A stretch of DNA of 64,000 nt from Conchocele bisecta (lineage: Eukaryota; Mollusca; Bivalvia; Lucinida; Thyasiridae). The stretch is from NCBI GenBank assembly GCA_029237695.1, contig CM055279.1:682001-746000 (forward strand), in the 5' to 3' direction. The notes under the pieces were generated by a model, which worked only from the letters and a program-made list of their open reading frames with translations, was not told where the DNA came from and ran no database searches. Below are positions 11,193 through 21,142 of this stretch, piece by piece; position 1 is the first letter of the stretch, and the number at the start of each line of letters is the position of its first letter. The position numbers and the translations under genes are program-made.

Positions 11193-13714
11193 CTATATGT
11201 CATTATCTGATTCGGAATCACTGCTATCAAACCCCATACTGTTCAAACAATTTTGAGAACAGCCACAACACTCACTACATGCCATTCTGTTTTTGTAGCA
11301 ACTGCATCTAGCACTGGAAACATTGTGCACTACATGAACATTTAATGAGTTCCAGTACCGCCCTTGGTGCTGGTAGTTTGTCCATCCAATCAACGGACAA
11401 TATGCCGTTCTCCAACTGCCAACCATTGCCATGAGGGCTGGGAATTTCCTCTGTGGCGTTCAGAGCTGATTTCCAAATGAATGCCTGGTAGTTGGCCCGT
11501 GCAGCATGCTTCTGCAGTGCATCCCTACATGGAGGAAGGCGGTTACTGTGAGGGTTTTTGCTGCAGAAGTGCCTATACCGTAATTCATCGATACTGTCTC
11601 CATCGCCACCATACAGAGCACATGCAAATACCTCCACAGCTGACAAGCATTCCTCCGATATAGGAATGTGGTTGCCAAGAGATTGCATGCTTTGGCACAA
11701 GTCAGGTCGTGCTTTCACCAGCTCAAATGCTTTTTTCTTGCCTTTGCCAGCAAATGCGCTATTGCAATCTGAGCCAGTGAAAGCATGAAGACCAGCCAAA
11801 GAACCACCAATGAATGGACCAAGCGACATTGATATTGACATAATATCGACAAATCGAGATCGGTTTTTGGTACCACAATGCACAAGTATCTGGCAGCTAT
11901 GCATTTGTGGCTGGAAGTAGCATGCCAGCACTTGCACATCGGTATCTGGACTGCGAATAATCGCTGTTTGATACCCCACATCAGAGGCATGTTTCACATG
12001 CAACAGCATTCGATAGTCAGCTTCTTCTTAATGTGTGCAGAGTTCAGAGATCTCCTCACGAACAACACAGCTATCAAGGACCTGGTATTTGTGACAGGTC
12101 TCTTTGTTGGTAAGGAATACTGATCTCGTGGAGATAATTGCTGCATATGTCGATTTTACCCATTCTTCATACAAGAAGTCAACTAGAGCAATCTTGTTGG
12201 GACCATAGGAAAGGAACTTTTTCCATTGTTTGGGAACCTGTTGCTGACCAGAAGAGATCTTCACATGCAAAGTACCACCACAAGCCCTTCGCTCCCTTTC
12301 AATATTTTTAATGGATATTGAAGGATACTGGTCAGCAACAATGTCAACCCTGGCACCGTCATTAGTATGTGCAATGGACAATCTCAGAACTGAAGCAGCA
12401 AGCTCTGAAAATGTACTTGGTACATCCAACATACTTTGTAGCAGTGCCATTAGGTCAATAATCCAAACTGCGTCAATGGGCTGTTCATCAAAAGGTGGTA
12501 CATCAGACTGTATCAATTCTGCCAGTTTTGTTTTGGATGTTTTAGCAAAGGTTCCGTCAACCTCAGCCAGTGGCCATGGTATTGGACCGAGACAATGTTG
12601 CAACACATTGCGCAGATCTAGACGTCTCGCTTGGGCAACCACAATCATTCTGCAGAAAAGGTTTCTATCTGCCTTTAACACTTCTGTTTTGGTGCCAATT
12701 CTAACAGATTTTTTGGCTTTGTTGAGACTTGAAAATGTCTTTAATCCAATTTTCTTCAAAGGATCGTAGAATGATGTATCATTACTCACAAGCCTGTTTT
12801 GAACAAATTCGTCGAATGCGAGTTTACCTTTCGTTCCAGCTGCCATAAGGTCCGAGGATACCTCTGCAGATGCAACAAGACCTGCGGCAATGCTATGGAG
12901 ATCTGATGTACTGGTAAATGGGTTGCCCAGACTTTCAACAAAACCAACAACATTTCTGACTTCTTCTTCATCTTTTTTCAACCTTGTTGAACTACTTTCC
13001 TGGTGGTCCTCAGTATGATGTGGCTTTAAGCCTGTCATTGAAAAGCAATGTTCTCTAAGTGAAGCACGCTCATGGGCAGTTATGGTCCACCGGTGCACAG
13101 CCTGGACATTCCTACTGAACCCAATAATACCACCATGGGTCTTTGTGGTTTTGTTCAGGGTCTGTTCGATGGCCTGGTCACGAGGCACTTGAGAAAATGC
13201 CTTGGAGCCTCTTTGGAGTCCGAATTCACCATTCGAAATACTAATATATGCCTCCGGATGTGTGACTGGTAAACTACACATTTGGTGTTCATATACGGGT
13301 AAGTACTTCGCATAGTTCAACCGGTCATATGCAAACATCCATGGGATTGTGTGATGTATGCACTGCATGTGTAGGGCCCAGTTCCCTTCCCTGGTAGATC
13401 GAATGAGACAAAGCAATGTTCCTACCATATGTATATATGAATTCCAGAATATTGCCATTGGTCTAGTCAATGACTGGCAAAACGACTGATATGCAACATG
13501 AAGCTCATCAAAGGATGCCGAGTCCACAAACTGCTTGAAACCATCAGGAGTTGCAGCTGCCCGCAGAGCTGTATGTTCAGAAGTCAGAGCATTGCCTAGC
13601 AATCGATTCTTGTCATGATCTGACAAAGACTGTACAAATGCAAACCATCGGAGTCGCTCCATTGCTTCAAATACAAATACAAGCCCCCTATTGTACTGTC
13701 TTTCACCACTTGCT
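11193..13714 (-). pseudogene. Academ-like transposase with XPG/FEN-type nuclease, broken
   Basis: Read right to left. The first open part (13662-12028, 544 codons) starts MERLRWFAF; the frame stays open upstream to about 13735 (containing RQYNRGLVF), where 'ctag' at 13715 could be a splice acceptor. It contains PFDEQPIDAVWIIDLMALLQ and IKNIERERRACGG, like the N-part of XPG-type nucleases in this protein group. An in-frame TAA at 12028-12030 separates it from the second part (to 11308), which continues in the same frame: RSPDTDVQVLACYF and FTGSDCNSAFAGKGKKKAFE, the latter matching the GSD...GxGxKxA metal/H3TH motif of FEN/XPG nucleases. Near 11310-11320 a frameshift moves the frame to a Cys-rich tail (CSCYKNRMACSECCGCSQNC, ending in an acidic DSSDSESDND at 11193), the likely Cys8 zinc finger. 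The N-terminal half found in relatives is absent, since the right TIR begins only ~340 bp upstream. Confidence 0.7.
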
Positions 13715-14050
13715 AGATATATTAACAGTTGATATTAGATGCCATACATTCATGAGAATACATGAACCAGTTTGAATATTCAACTTCAACCTTTGTGGTG
13801 TAACCAACTTAGTAATTGTGATTAAAGTCACTAAATTGGGGTGATTCACATGCACAATGAGCATTATTGTTCAATAATTTGCAAAACAGCTGGGTAAGGT
13901 TGTTAAGGCTGTTTCTATGGTAACAAATATCTATTTGATATTAATAGCATACTAAATACATATTTGTATACCTTTCTCTATCCCATGGTAGTTGCTACAC
14001 CAGATATAAGTTTAATTATATGAGTGATACATTAGCAACTAAATGTGCAA

Positions 14051-14596
14051 AATAGCAAAATCGTCCAAATTATCGGTATATTAGTGTGTTTTTAAGTACT
14101 GTTTCTATGGAAACTAGCATTAATTGACCTTGCTAACATCCTGAATAATTATATATGTACAGTACCAGTTCATATGGTAGGTTTAACATCTGATTGTCTA
14201 GCAACATGGATGATATATTGACATTTCAAAACGTGCTATTGCTGATTACAAAAAATAGCAAAAAAGGGGGAATAACTCTGAAATTGTACACTTTTCTCAC
14301 TATCTATGGTAATAAATCAGTGGTACAGATCTTGATAACCCACAACAGTACTTATATAATGCACATTAATGTACATTACAGGATAACTGAGCACTGCAGG
14401 GACGAATTTGTAGATATATGGAAAATTTTAGGGCGTGGTCTTTAATGTGCGTTTCCATAGCAACGGACACTTTTTTTCCTTGCTAACATCTTTTAAATGG
14501 AAGCTCACATGATACCCTTTCCAACGATACCACAAAACCTTGGCCCCCTCTGGGGGACTACAAAAATGTTTTTTGAAGGTGTCAGATCCCCTACTA
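14051..14596 (-). repeat. Right terminal inverted repeat of the Academ-like transposon
   Basis: Inverse of 9889-10446, from 'aatagcaaaatcgtcc' to 'gtcagatcccctacta'. It carries 'ccttgctaacatc' at 14128 and 14478 and the palindromic motifs at 14101-14114 and 14451-14464. A further such motif sits just inside at 13911-13924. Confidence 0.85.
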
Positions 14597-15229
14597 TTTG
14601 GCTCATAATGGTTGTAAAATTGGGCAATTTAATTGAAAATACTGGAGGTGTCGACCGGACATCGCATATATACGCACCACGGCCTGGTCATCAAGGCATA
14701 CACCAGTATACATTGGGGTGGGGTGGAGGAGGGATAAATAATCGAATATGCCAGCCTTATAAATGCGAACAGTAGCTACTATTGCAGACTTTCTCGACTC
14801 GTAGTTTGCACCTTGGGGTACCGCGACTATGCTTACGTCATATTGTTGTTCATCCAACAAGAGTAATCTGGTTTCCCAGTACATCCAGGTTTGGAAGAAA
14901 ATGAACAATATTACATTATAATTAAATTATGTACGGTATGCATGCAACTTTAATGAGACTAGAACAGTATATAAATGCACAATTATGGGTACACGTTACC
15001 CACTATTCAATGTGCTATTTAAAAACGTTATATAGCGGGAAATCTGACATCGAGCTGCCACAATTAACATGTCTACAATTGCACGGCGATAAAATGTCGT
15101 ATGTGCACGACACCGAAACTGATATAGCACCAACTAACAACCCATTTTGTCACTGTATTTGGACACAATCACGCTACAATTAATATTCAGTGCAGAGTAC
15201 TTCCCGAACTGGAAGCATATTACATTGAA
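14597..15229. other. Unique-looking DNA, no gene
   Basis: Contains a G-rich stretch (14706-14735). Open frames of 84-101 codons occur on both strands but show no domain or splice context. Confidence 0.4.
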
Positions 15230-15537
15230 AACGCTGCTTCCCCTTCAAGAAGCAAGAAACGGAAAACAGCTGAACATGTCATTTTGCTTCCCGATCAGGC
15301 AGCAAGTGGCCATTTTTGCAAGGGCCTCGCTAAATCTGGTAAGATCTTATAGGCTAGCACGAATGTCACATTAACGACAAATGAATTATCTAGCATTTGA
15401 TTGTTGCTTTTTTTTAATGATTACAGGGCAGATTTAGCGAGTCCCCTGAAAAAATGACATTTGCTTCCTGATTGGAAGTAAAATGACGTTGTTCAGCTAT
15501 TTTCCGTTTCCTGCTTCCTGACGAGGAAGCAGTTTAT
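15230..15537. repeat. Fold-back element, ~110-bp arms
   Basis: Arm 1 (about 15230-15340, 'ctgcttccccttcaagaagc' to 'cctcgctaaatctg') is the inverse of arm 2 (about 15427-15537, 'cagatttagcgagtcccctg' to 'gacgaggaagcag') at about 80-85 percent, with an ~85-bp loop. The arms also repeat 'gaagcaggaaac'-like units internally. Confidence 0.8.
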
Positions 15538-16609
15538 ACAATGTCACAATATGTCGACGTATTGCGTTAAACTATCACGTTATGGGGACATGTTCAGATA
15601 AAATATCGCAACATGTTGACGTAATTTATCTCACCATGTCAACATGTCGTGATGTTTATATTCCAGATAGATTCGAGTAGTGTATGATTGCAATCGCCTA
15701 ATCATTACTGTTAAATGCCAAAGCGATCCTCCTATGCATGCTGGCATCCCATTCCTTGAGAACGCGCAATGAATTCTGCTCGAACAATACAGATTGGTGC
15801 CTGTGCATATTGGCTAAGGCGTTGCTGTTAAGCATATGCTCTCCCATACTGGCTCGGCACCAGGTCTCATGCGTCTGAGGGCACTAAAGAAGCCTACGGG
15901 AAGTGTCAGAAGTAGTGATTATGGTGTAAATGTTCGGGTATAATAGTTTATCGATGGAATTTAACACGTACTTCTGTCAGCTTATTGGTTCGATAGGATG
16001 GGTTCGTTGTCTCCATTGATTTAACTGCAATAAAACTGTCATGAATGTAATGTAGATTGGTAATTTATTGAAATGATTAAAATAATTAAAACTAATCACT
16101 GGAATCGATTCACTCGAAATACAGAATTGAAATATTAGTTAATATTGTGTAAAAAACGGACGGTATCATTTCTGTAAACATGTATTTTTGCATAATATGA
16201 GGGCATCTACCTTTAATTTTGAAAATAGCTAAGTCAATTAGGCGGGAAAAAATAGGTCAATGTAAAAAAGGTCACATGTTTGATATTTGTATGTGGTGGG
16301 CACCATTTGGTTATGAAACTGTTCAATTTTGATGGTCCTATGTTGTACAGTAACAGAGAAATGGACTTAAACGCGAAAACTTAACGTTTATGTCTCTCAC
16401 TCTTTGACTATATACACCGTCTACATTCTAGTACATGCTACTTTTTTATAAACAAATAAAAATCGGCGAAATCCAAGATCACAAGATCGCCTCGTCTGTC
16501 TCAACGTAGCACTTTACGGTGTTGATATGAGAAGATCTCGACAGCACAGTGCAGATGAGGTGTAGCAGAGGGGGTGTAGCAGTATGTAAATAAAGAAAGA
16601 AAGAGGAGG
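15538..16609. other. Unique-looking DNA, no gene
   Basis: AT-rich, without open frames of note, domains or repeats that I could recognise. Confidence 0.4.
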
Positions 16610-16875
16610 TATAACTGTGTCACAGGTGATTCTATAGTGTTTTGGCTGGTCAATTATTGTTTGTATATACATAAAACACCTTTCTAAACAATGCACACAA
16701 CAATTGAAATGTGCCCGGGTGTAAATATAATAGTACTTCGATTAGTATTATTATATTTACACCCGGGCAGATATGAATTGTTTTGTCCATTGTTTAGAAA
16801 GGTGTTTTATGTATATACAAACAATAATTGACCATCCAAGACACGCCAGAATCGTCTGTGAACTGTGTGTGTCCC
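16610..16875. repeat. Fold-back MITE with near-perfect arms
   Basis: 'caattattgtttgtatatac' through 'gtgcccgggtgtaaatataa' (about 16650-16731) is mirrored by 'ttatatttacacccgggc' through 'gtatatacaaacaataattg' (16751-16831). Similarity continues more weakly outward to about 16610 and 16875 ('aactgtgt...' against '...acacagtt'). The loop is about 15-20 bp. Confidence 0.85.
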
Positions 16876-17041
16876 AAAATAAAGCTAAATCGCAGTTACT
16901 TCCCGTTGTGAATACAGCGCACGCTCCAGGTTAGACAATACTAAAGGGCGCGAAATCGCCATAACAAATAGTGAGGGTCTTTTGAGGTCACAGACACAGT
17001 TAGCTTGCAAATATTGATCCATTACTACCCAGTTTCACTTG

Positions 17042-17374
17042 AGGAACAGGCGCGGATACGGGGGGGAGGGGGGGGGGGGGGGGGGTGGGGGGGGGGGGGG
17101 GGGGGTGGGGGGGCAGGGGGTCCGGACCCGCCCTGCTCCCGGCCAAAAAAAAAAAAAAGACGAAAATCTACAATACTCGAATAGTTGGATGACTTTTTTC
17201 GTGGCCCAGGTGTCAGGAAATCGCATCTGCGGCGATCTGGCACCTAAAATTTTCATGGAGGAGGACCCCCAGACCCCCCTACTTTACCATTTCGCGCTCG
17301 CGGAGGTCGGCTATGCCGATTTGTAATTACAGACCCCCCCCCTTGCAATTATTTCTGTATCCGCGCCTGAGGAA
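17042..17374. mobile_element. hAT-like MITE with 5-bp TSD and long poly-G tract
   Basis: The element 17047-17369 begins 'caggcgcggatac' and ends 'gtatccgcgcctg', a 13-bp perfect TIR, and is flanked by AGGAA on both sides (17042-17046, 17370-17374). The left subterminal region is an extended G tract (about 17060-17120); the right has a C run at 17331. CAG...CTG tips with a 5-bp target duplication fit hAT-type MITEs (hAT5-like); the superfamily is inference. Confidence 0.75.
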
Positions 17375-18567
17375 CATTTAGGGATGCTTTTAACACCAGT
17401 GTTCAGCATATGTCTAGCCATTAAAAGAAAATACTGAACCTGTTGGTCATGTGATGTAAACAGAGTTTTGTTGCAATAGCTTTGTGGTAAGGCACTATTA
17501 TACAATGACACAGATAAGTAGTATATACCTGTAAAATGCCATACTCCCAGAATGGTTCAGCTGTGTGAATTTGACATGTTGTCTGGTCTGTTATTTGGGA
17601 GTAAGAGACAGCACATGGCCTGGGCTGACCTCGATCTGGTGACCCCTCTCCCAAAAACCATCATGCATGGCCAAGCCTCATTGGTCATTACCTGTATGGT
17701 GGCAAACTCGGCCATTCATGCAATTATTCACAGCTTAGAGTGTTATTGTTATTACTATGCAACCCACATAAATAATGACTATCTGTACCAACTAACATTA
17801 CAACAGTTTCTGTGGCCAAAACATACACAATATTGGGGAACATGACGACGTTGGACTTTTCTTTCTGAGGTTTAATTCATGCAGAACCAGTACAAACTGG
17901 CTGCAGGTCATGTACACGTATGTCCCACAGCAGCCTTACGAGTAGAAAATAGGAGAGACCGGCCTTAGATTTAGTGTGATTAAACCTATAGATCGATGTC
18001 CTTTGCCTTTCCGGATAAATTTACGATACAAATATTTACTTTGACACCGATTCGTGCCGAGAAAGAGTTCGATCTGACAGTATTTTATGATGTTATTCTT
18101 ATCACTGAACACTTGGTATTGTATATGTCACAATGTTTAGTTTGTCCTGTTTGATTTGCGAGAAATGCGCATGAATAGCATGATGCACAAGCTAAGATTT
18201 TGCCAAGTTCATGCCGCACCAGTTTGGCAAAGTGACTCAACTCGTCCCCAAAGTAGTCAAAAAATATGACCCTGGTCGTTCCACTAGAAGCCAGCAAGCG
18301 AATGAGTACAACTTGGACTAGTCCCCAAAGTAACTCGTCCAGCCGGGGGGAGGGGGGGGGGGGGGGGGCACGTCTCATATCTCTGTTTGTAGCGTCGCAC
18401 CAGCACATGTGTCTTCAACATGTGACTGTGTTAATTATGGTATATGTATAGTAACATTAAAAACAAGATTGATAATTTCAGTGTTACAAACAGTAACTCT
18501 TGCAATTTACTCCCGACGTACCGTCCGTAGCCAGAGTTATGATTCGCACTTTAGCAAATAATTGTGA
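17375..18567. other. Unique-looking DNA, no supported gene
   Basis: Contains a G-rich tract (18343-18368). Open frames near 17421-17845 and 18085-18408 lack domains and splice context. Confidence 0.4.
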
Positions 18568-18792
18568 CATATCAGGCCCGTAGCCAGACCTGTTTGAAGG
18601 GGGGATCGTTTCGAAGGCTCAAGGGGTCTGAAGTATCTACCTGTTTGAAGGGGGGGTCGTTTCGAAGGCTCAAGGGGTCTGAAGTATCTATGGGGGTCTG
18701 AAAAAGGACCTCAAGGCTAAAAAAGTGAACCTCGAGGCGGGGCGGGGGGTCGTCTGACCGCTCCGACCCCCCCTGGTTACGGGCCTGCATAT
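18568..18792. mobile_element. hAT-like MITE with 5-bp TSD and internal direct repeat
   Basis: The element 18573-18787 starts 'caggcccgtagccag' and ends 'ctggttacgggcctg' (imperfect TIR) and is flanked by CATAT (18568-18572, 18788-18792). Two ~52-bp direct repeats ('acctgtttgaagggggg... ctgaagtatct') lie side by side at about 18588-18690. Same tip type and TSD length as the element at 17042. Confidence 0.75.
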
Positions 18793-19089
18793 TTGATTGA
18801 GATATTTTCCATCTGAAAAAAGTAAAGTATTAGTACAGTAGAAGATCGATCTCTCGAACCTGCAACAGACTCTAATAAAAGTTTGAGTCGGGCGTAGTTC
18901 GAGGGAAAGAAAATCAATACTGTGGGCGGATGAGATTTATGCTCTTTCATATTTTAGCCGCATTGTAATCATGCTCTTGCTATTTTAACATGTTTCAGTA
19001 TTTGCAGATTAATGCGAAACGTATTTCAGATGGCTGCACGCTATGACAGGACAACATTATATTGACAGTCTCCTATATCCCTTTACAGA
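18793..19089. other. Short spacer with possible MITE end
   Basis: 'tacagtagaagatcgatctc' at about 18834 resembles the TACAGT-type tips of the elements at 28364 and 56670. No matching second end was found. Confidence 0.35.
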
Positions 19090-19261
19090 GCTCCAGATAA
19101 GGAATTAGTAATTGAGTATTTTCACTCTATCATATCTGAAGCAATAGGGTATTTCAAAATTTTAATTGGGTAAAATAAAATCACACTAGTGTTTACACAT
19201 CAACAGACAGCAATTATTGAATAGTTTGCTTCAAAATGAAAACAAGTCTTGGCATTTCATT
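19090..19261 (-). repeat. Inverted copy of the repeat at 26499-26670
   Basis: 'gctccagataaggaattagt' to 'ggcatttcatta' is the reverse complement of 26499-26670 at about 90 percent. It ends abruptly at a junction with a GTCC-type repeat. The two copies face each other across ~7.2 kb containing the satellite. Confidence 0.8.
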
Positions 19262-19856
19262 AACCCTAGGAACACCAAACTTTCACAGCTTCATAACCAA
19301 GGGGTGCCTACCACATACAACTATCCAACATGTGACCATTTTTTTACCTTCACCTATTATTTCTACGTAATTGACTTTTCAACGTTAACTTTTTAACGTA
19401 CGTCTGGTTAAATGTTTCGTTATACTATATCTCTGCAACTGCTTCGCCCATTACCTTGAAACTTCACATGGGTGTTTATCATCGTCCATATTTTCATTCT
19501 AACCCCCAACCGTGCGGCCCCTGTGATCAATGTCAAGGTCAATTTTTTTTGTGTACTATATCTCTGCAACTGCTTCACCCATTACCTTCATACTTCACAT
19601 GGGTGTTTATCATCATTGTCGCACCCGCTTGCGGAAAGCGCGATATCGTCGGCATTTTGGCATACGTCCGTCCGTCCATATGTCCGAGTGTCCGGTTAAA
19701 GTTTTTTCGTTAAAATTTTTCCATCTACTATATCTATTTTTTTAGTGTCCATGCCTCGCCCCAAGGCGCGACTACAAAAAGTGGGTATAATTATGTTATC
19801 CAAGTGTCCATACTTGGAAAAAACCTGGCCTTCGTGGCTTTGCCTCGTTTCTTGTT
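19262..19856. mobile_element. GTCC-type non-autonomous repeat (AGCCAGG family), 3' part
   Basis: Shares 'accaccaaactttcacagct', 'ctatatctctgcaactgctt', 'ttcacatgggtgtttatcat', 'gcgatatcgtcggcattttg' and the end 'ctttgcctcgtttcttgtt' with copies at 42.4, 47.5, 49.7 and 61.6 kb. The 5' part is missing. Small open frames inside are by-products of the repeat. Confidence 0.75.
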
Positions 19857-20652
19857 GTAGATATTACACAAAATGATGTTTCCCCCAGTGCATGTGTGTT
19901 GTCTGTAACTGTAGATATTACACCAAATGATGTTTCACCAGGTGCCTGTGTGTTGTCTGTGTATTATCTCCATTACTGTAGATATTACACCAAATGATGT
20001 TTCACCCAGTGCCTGTGTGTTGTCTGTGTATTATCTCCATTACTGTAGATAGTACACCAAATGATGTTTCACCAGGTGCCTGTGTGTTGTCTGTGTATTA
20101 TCTCCATTACTGTAGATATTACACCAAATGATGTTTCACCAGGTGCCTGTGTATTGTCTGTGTATTATCTCCATTGCTGTAGATATTACACCAAATGATG
20201 TTTCCCCCAGTGCCTGTGTTTTGTCTGTGTATTATCTCCATTACTGTAGATATTACACCAAATGATGTTTCCCCCCAGTGCCTGTGTTTTGTCTGTGTAT
20301 TATCTCCATTACTGTAGATATTACACCAAATTATGTTTCCCTCAGTGCCTGTGTGTTGTCTGTGTATTATCTCCATTACTGTAGATATTACACCAAATGA
20401 TGTTCCCCCCAGTGCCTGTGTGTTGTGTGTGTATTATATCCATTACTGTAGATATTACACCAAATGATGTTTCACCAGGTGCCTGTGTGTGGTCTGTGTA
20501 TTATCTCCATTACTGTAGATATTACAACAAATGATGTTTTCCGTGCCTGTGTGTTGTCTGTGTATTATCTCCATTACTGTAGATATTCCACCAAATGATG
20601 TTTCCCCCAGTGCCTGTGTATTGTCTGTGTATTATCTCCATTATCTCCATTT

Positions 20653-20814
20653 TTCCATCTACTATATCTATTTTTTTAGTGTCCATGCCTCGCCCCAAGG
20701 CGCGACATGCAGGCCACGGCCATCTAGTCTACAAAAAGTGGGTATAATTATGTTATCCAAGTGTCCATGCTTGGAAAAAACCTGGCCTTCGTGGCTTTGC
20801 CTCGTTTCTTGTTG
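20653..20814. repeat. Duplicated array flank (end of GTCC-type repeat) inside the satellite
   Basis: 'tttttccatctactatatct' to 'gcctcgtttcttgtt' repeats 19722-19856, and the following monomers (to about 21030) repeat 19857-20070 including the shortened first unit 'tgcatgtgtgttgtctgtaa'. So the array start plus flank was duplicated as a block. The copy at 20653 keeps 'gacatgcaggccacggccat', lost in the first. Confidence 0.8.
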
Positions 20815-21031
20815 TAGATATTACACCAAATGATGTTTCCCCCAGTGCATGTGTGTTGTCTGTAACTGTAGATATTACACCAAATGATGTTTCACCAGGT
20901 GCCTGTGTGTTGTCTGTGTATTATCTCCATTACTGTAGATATTACACCAAATGATGTTTCACCCAGTGCCTGTGTGTTGTCTGTGTATTATCTCCATTAC
21001 TGTAGATAGTACACCAAATGATGTTTCACCA

Positions 21032-21142
21032 TGGACCATAACTTTTAAGTTTGGCTACCATGGGCCAAGCGGTTCATGTGAAGAAGAACTTTTAAATCTC
21101 TAATAAAAGAACGACCGTTTGACATTTCGGCGGCCATCTCTT
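21032..21142 (-). mobile_element. Fragment of a GTCC-type repeat (CACCTGAGC family) within the satellite
   Basis: 'ccatgggccaagcggttcat' and 'ctctaataaaagaacgacc' are the inverse of 55853-55918. The satellite resumes at 'ttgttgtagatattacacc', again preceded by an element terminus ending in CTTGTT. Confidence 0.75.

Larger units (their letters stand above)
9889..14596 (-). mobile_element. DNA transposon with ~550-bp TIRs, Academ (AcademX)-like, inactivated
   Basis: Two long inverted repeats (9889-10446 and 14051-14596) bracket a minus-strand gene remnant (about 13714-11193). The encoded protein combines a large invertebrate-specific region, an XPG/FEN-like nuclease with the helix-hairpin-helix signature, and a Cys-rich tail. 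From established family knowledge, this combination points to the Academ superfamily, lineage with an XPG nuclease (AcademX). The copy lacks the N-terminal part of the usual protein, has an in-frame stop and a C-terminal frameshift, so it is not autonomous. Flanking target duplication could not be defined with certainty. Confidence 0.65.

Noticed and set aside
12311..12769. 152-codon plus-strand frame
   Set aside because: Antisense shadow of the transposase gene on the minus strand.
17025..17326. Proline- or glycine-rich frames over the poly-G tract
   Set aside because: Low-complexity translation of the MITE's G run.
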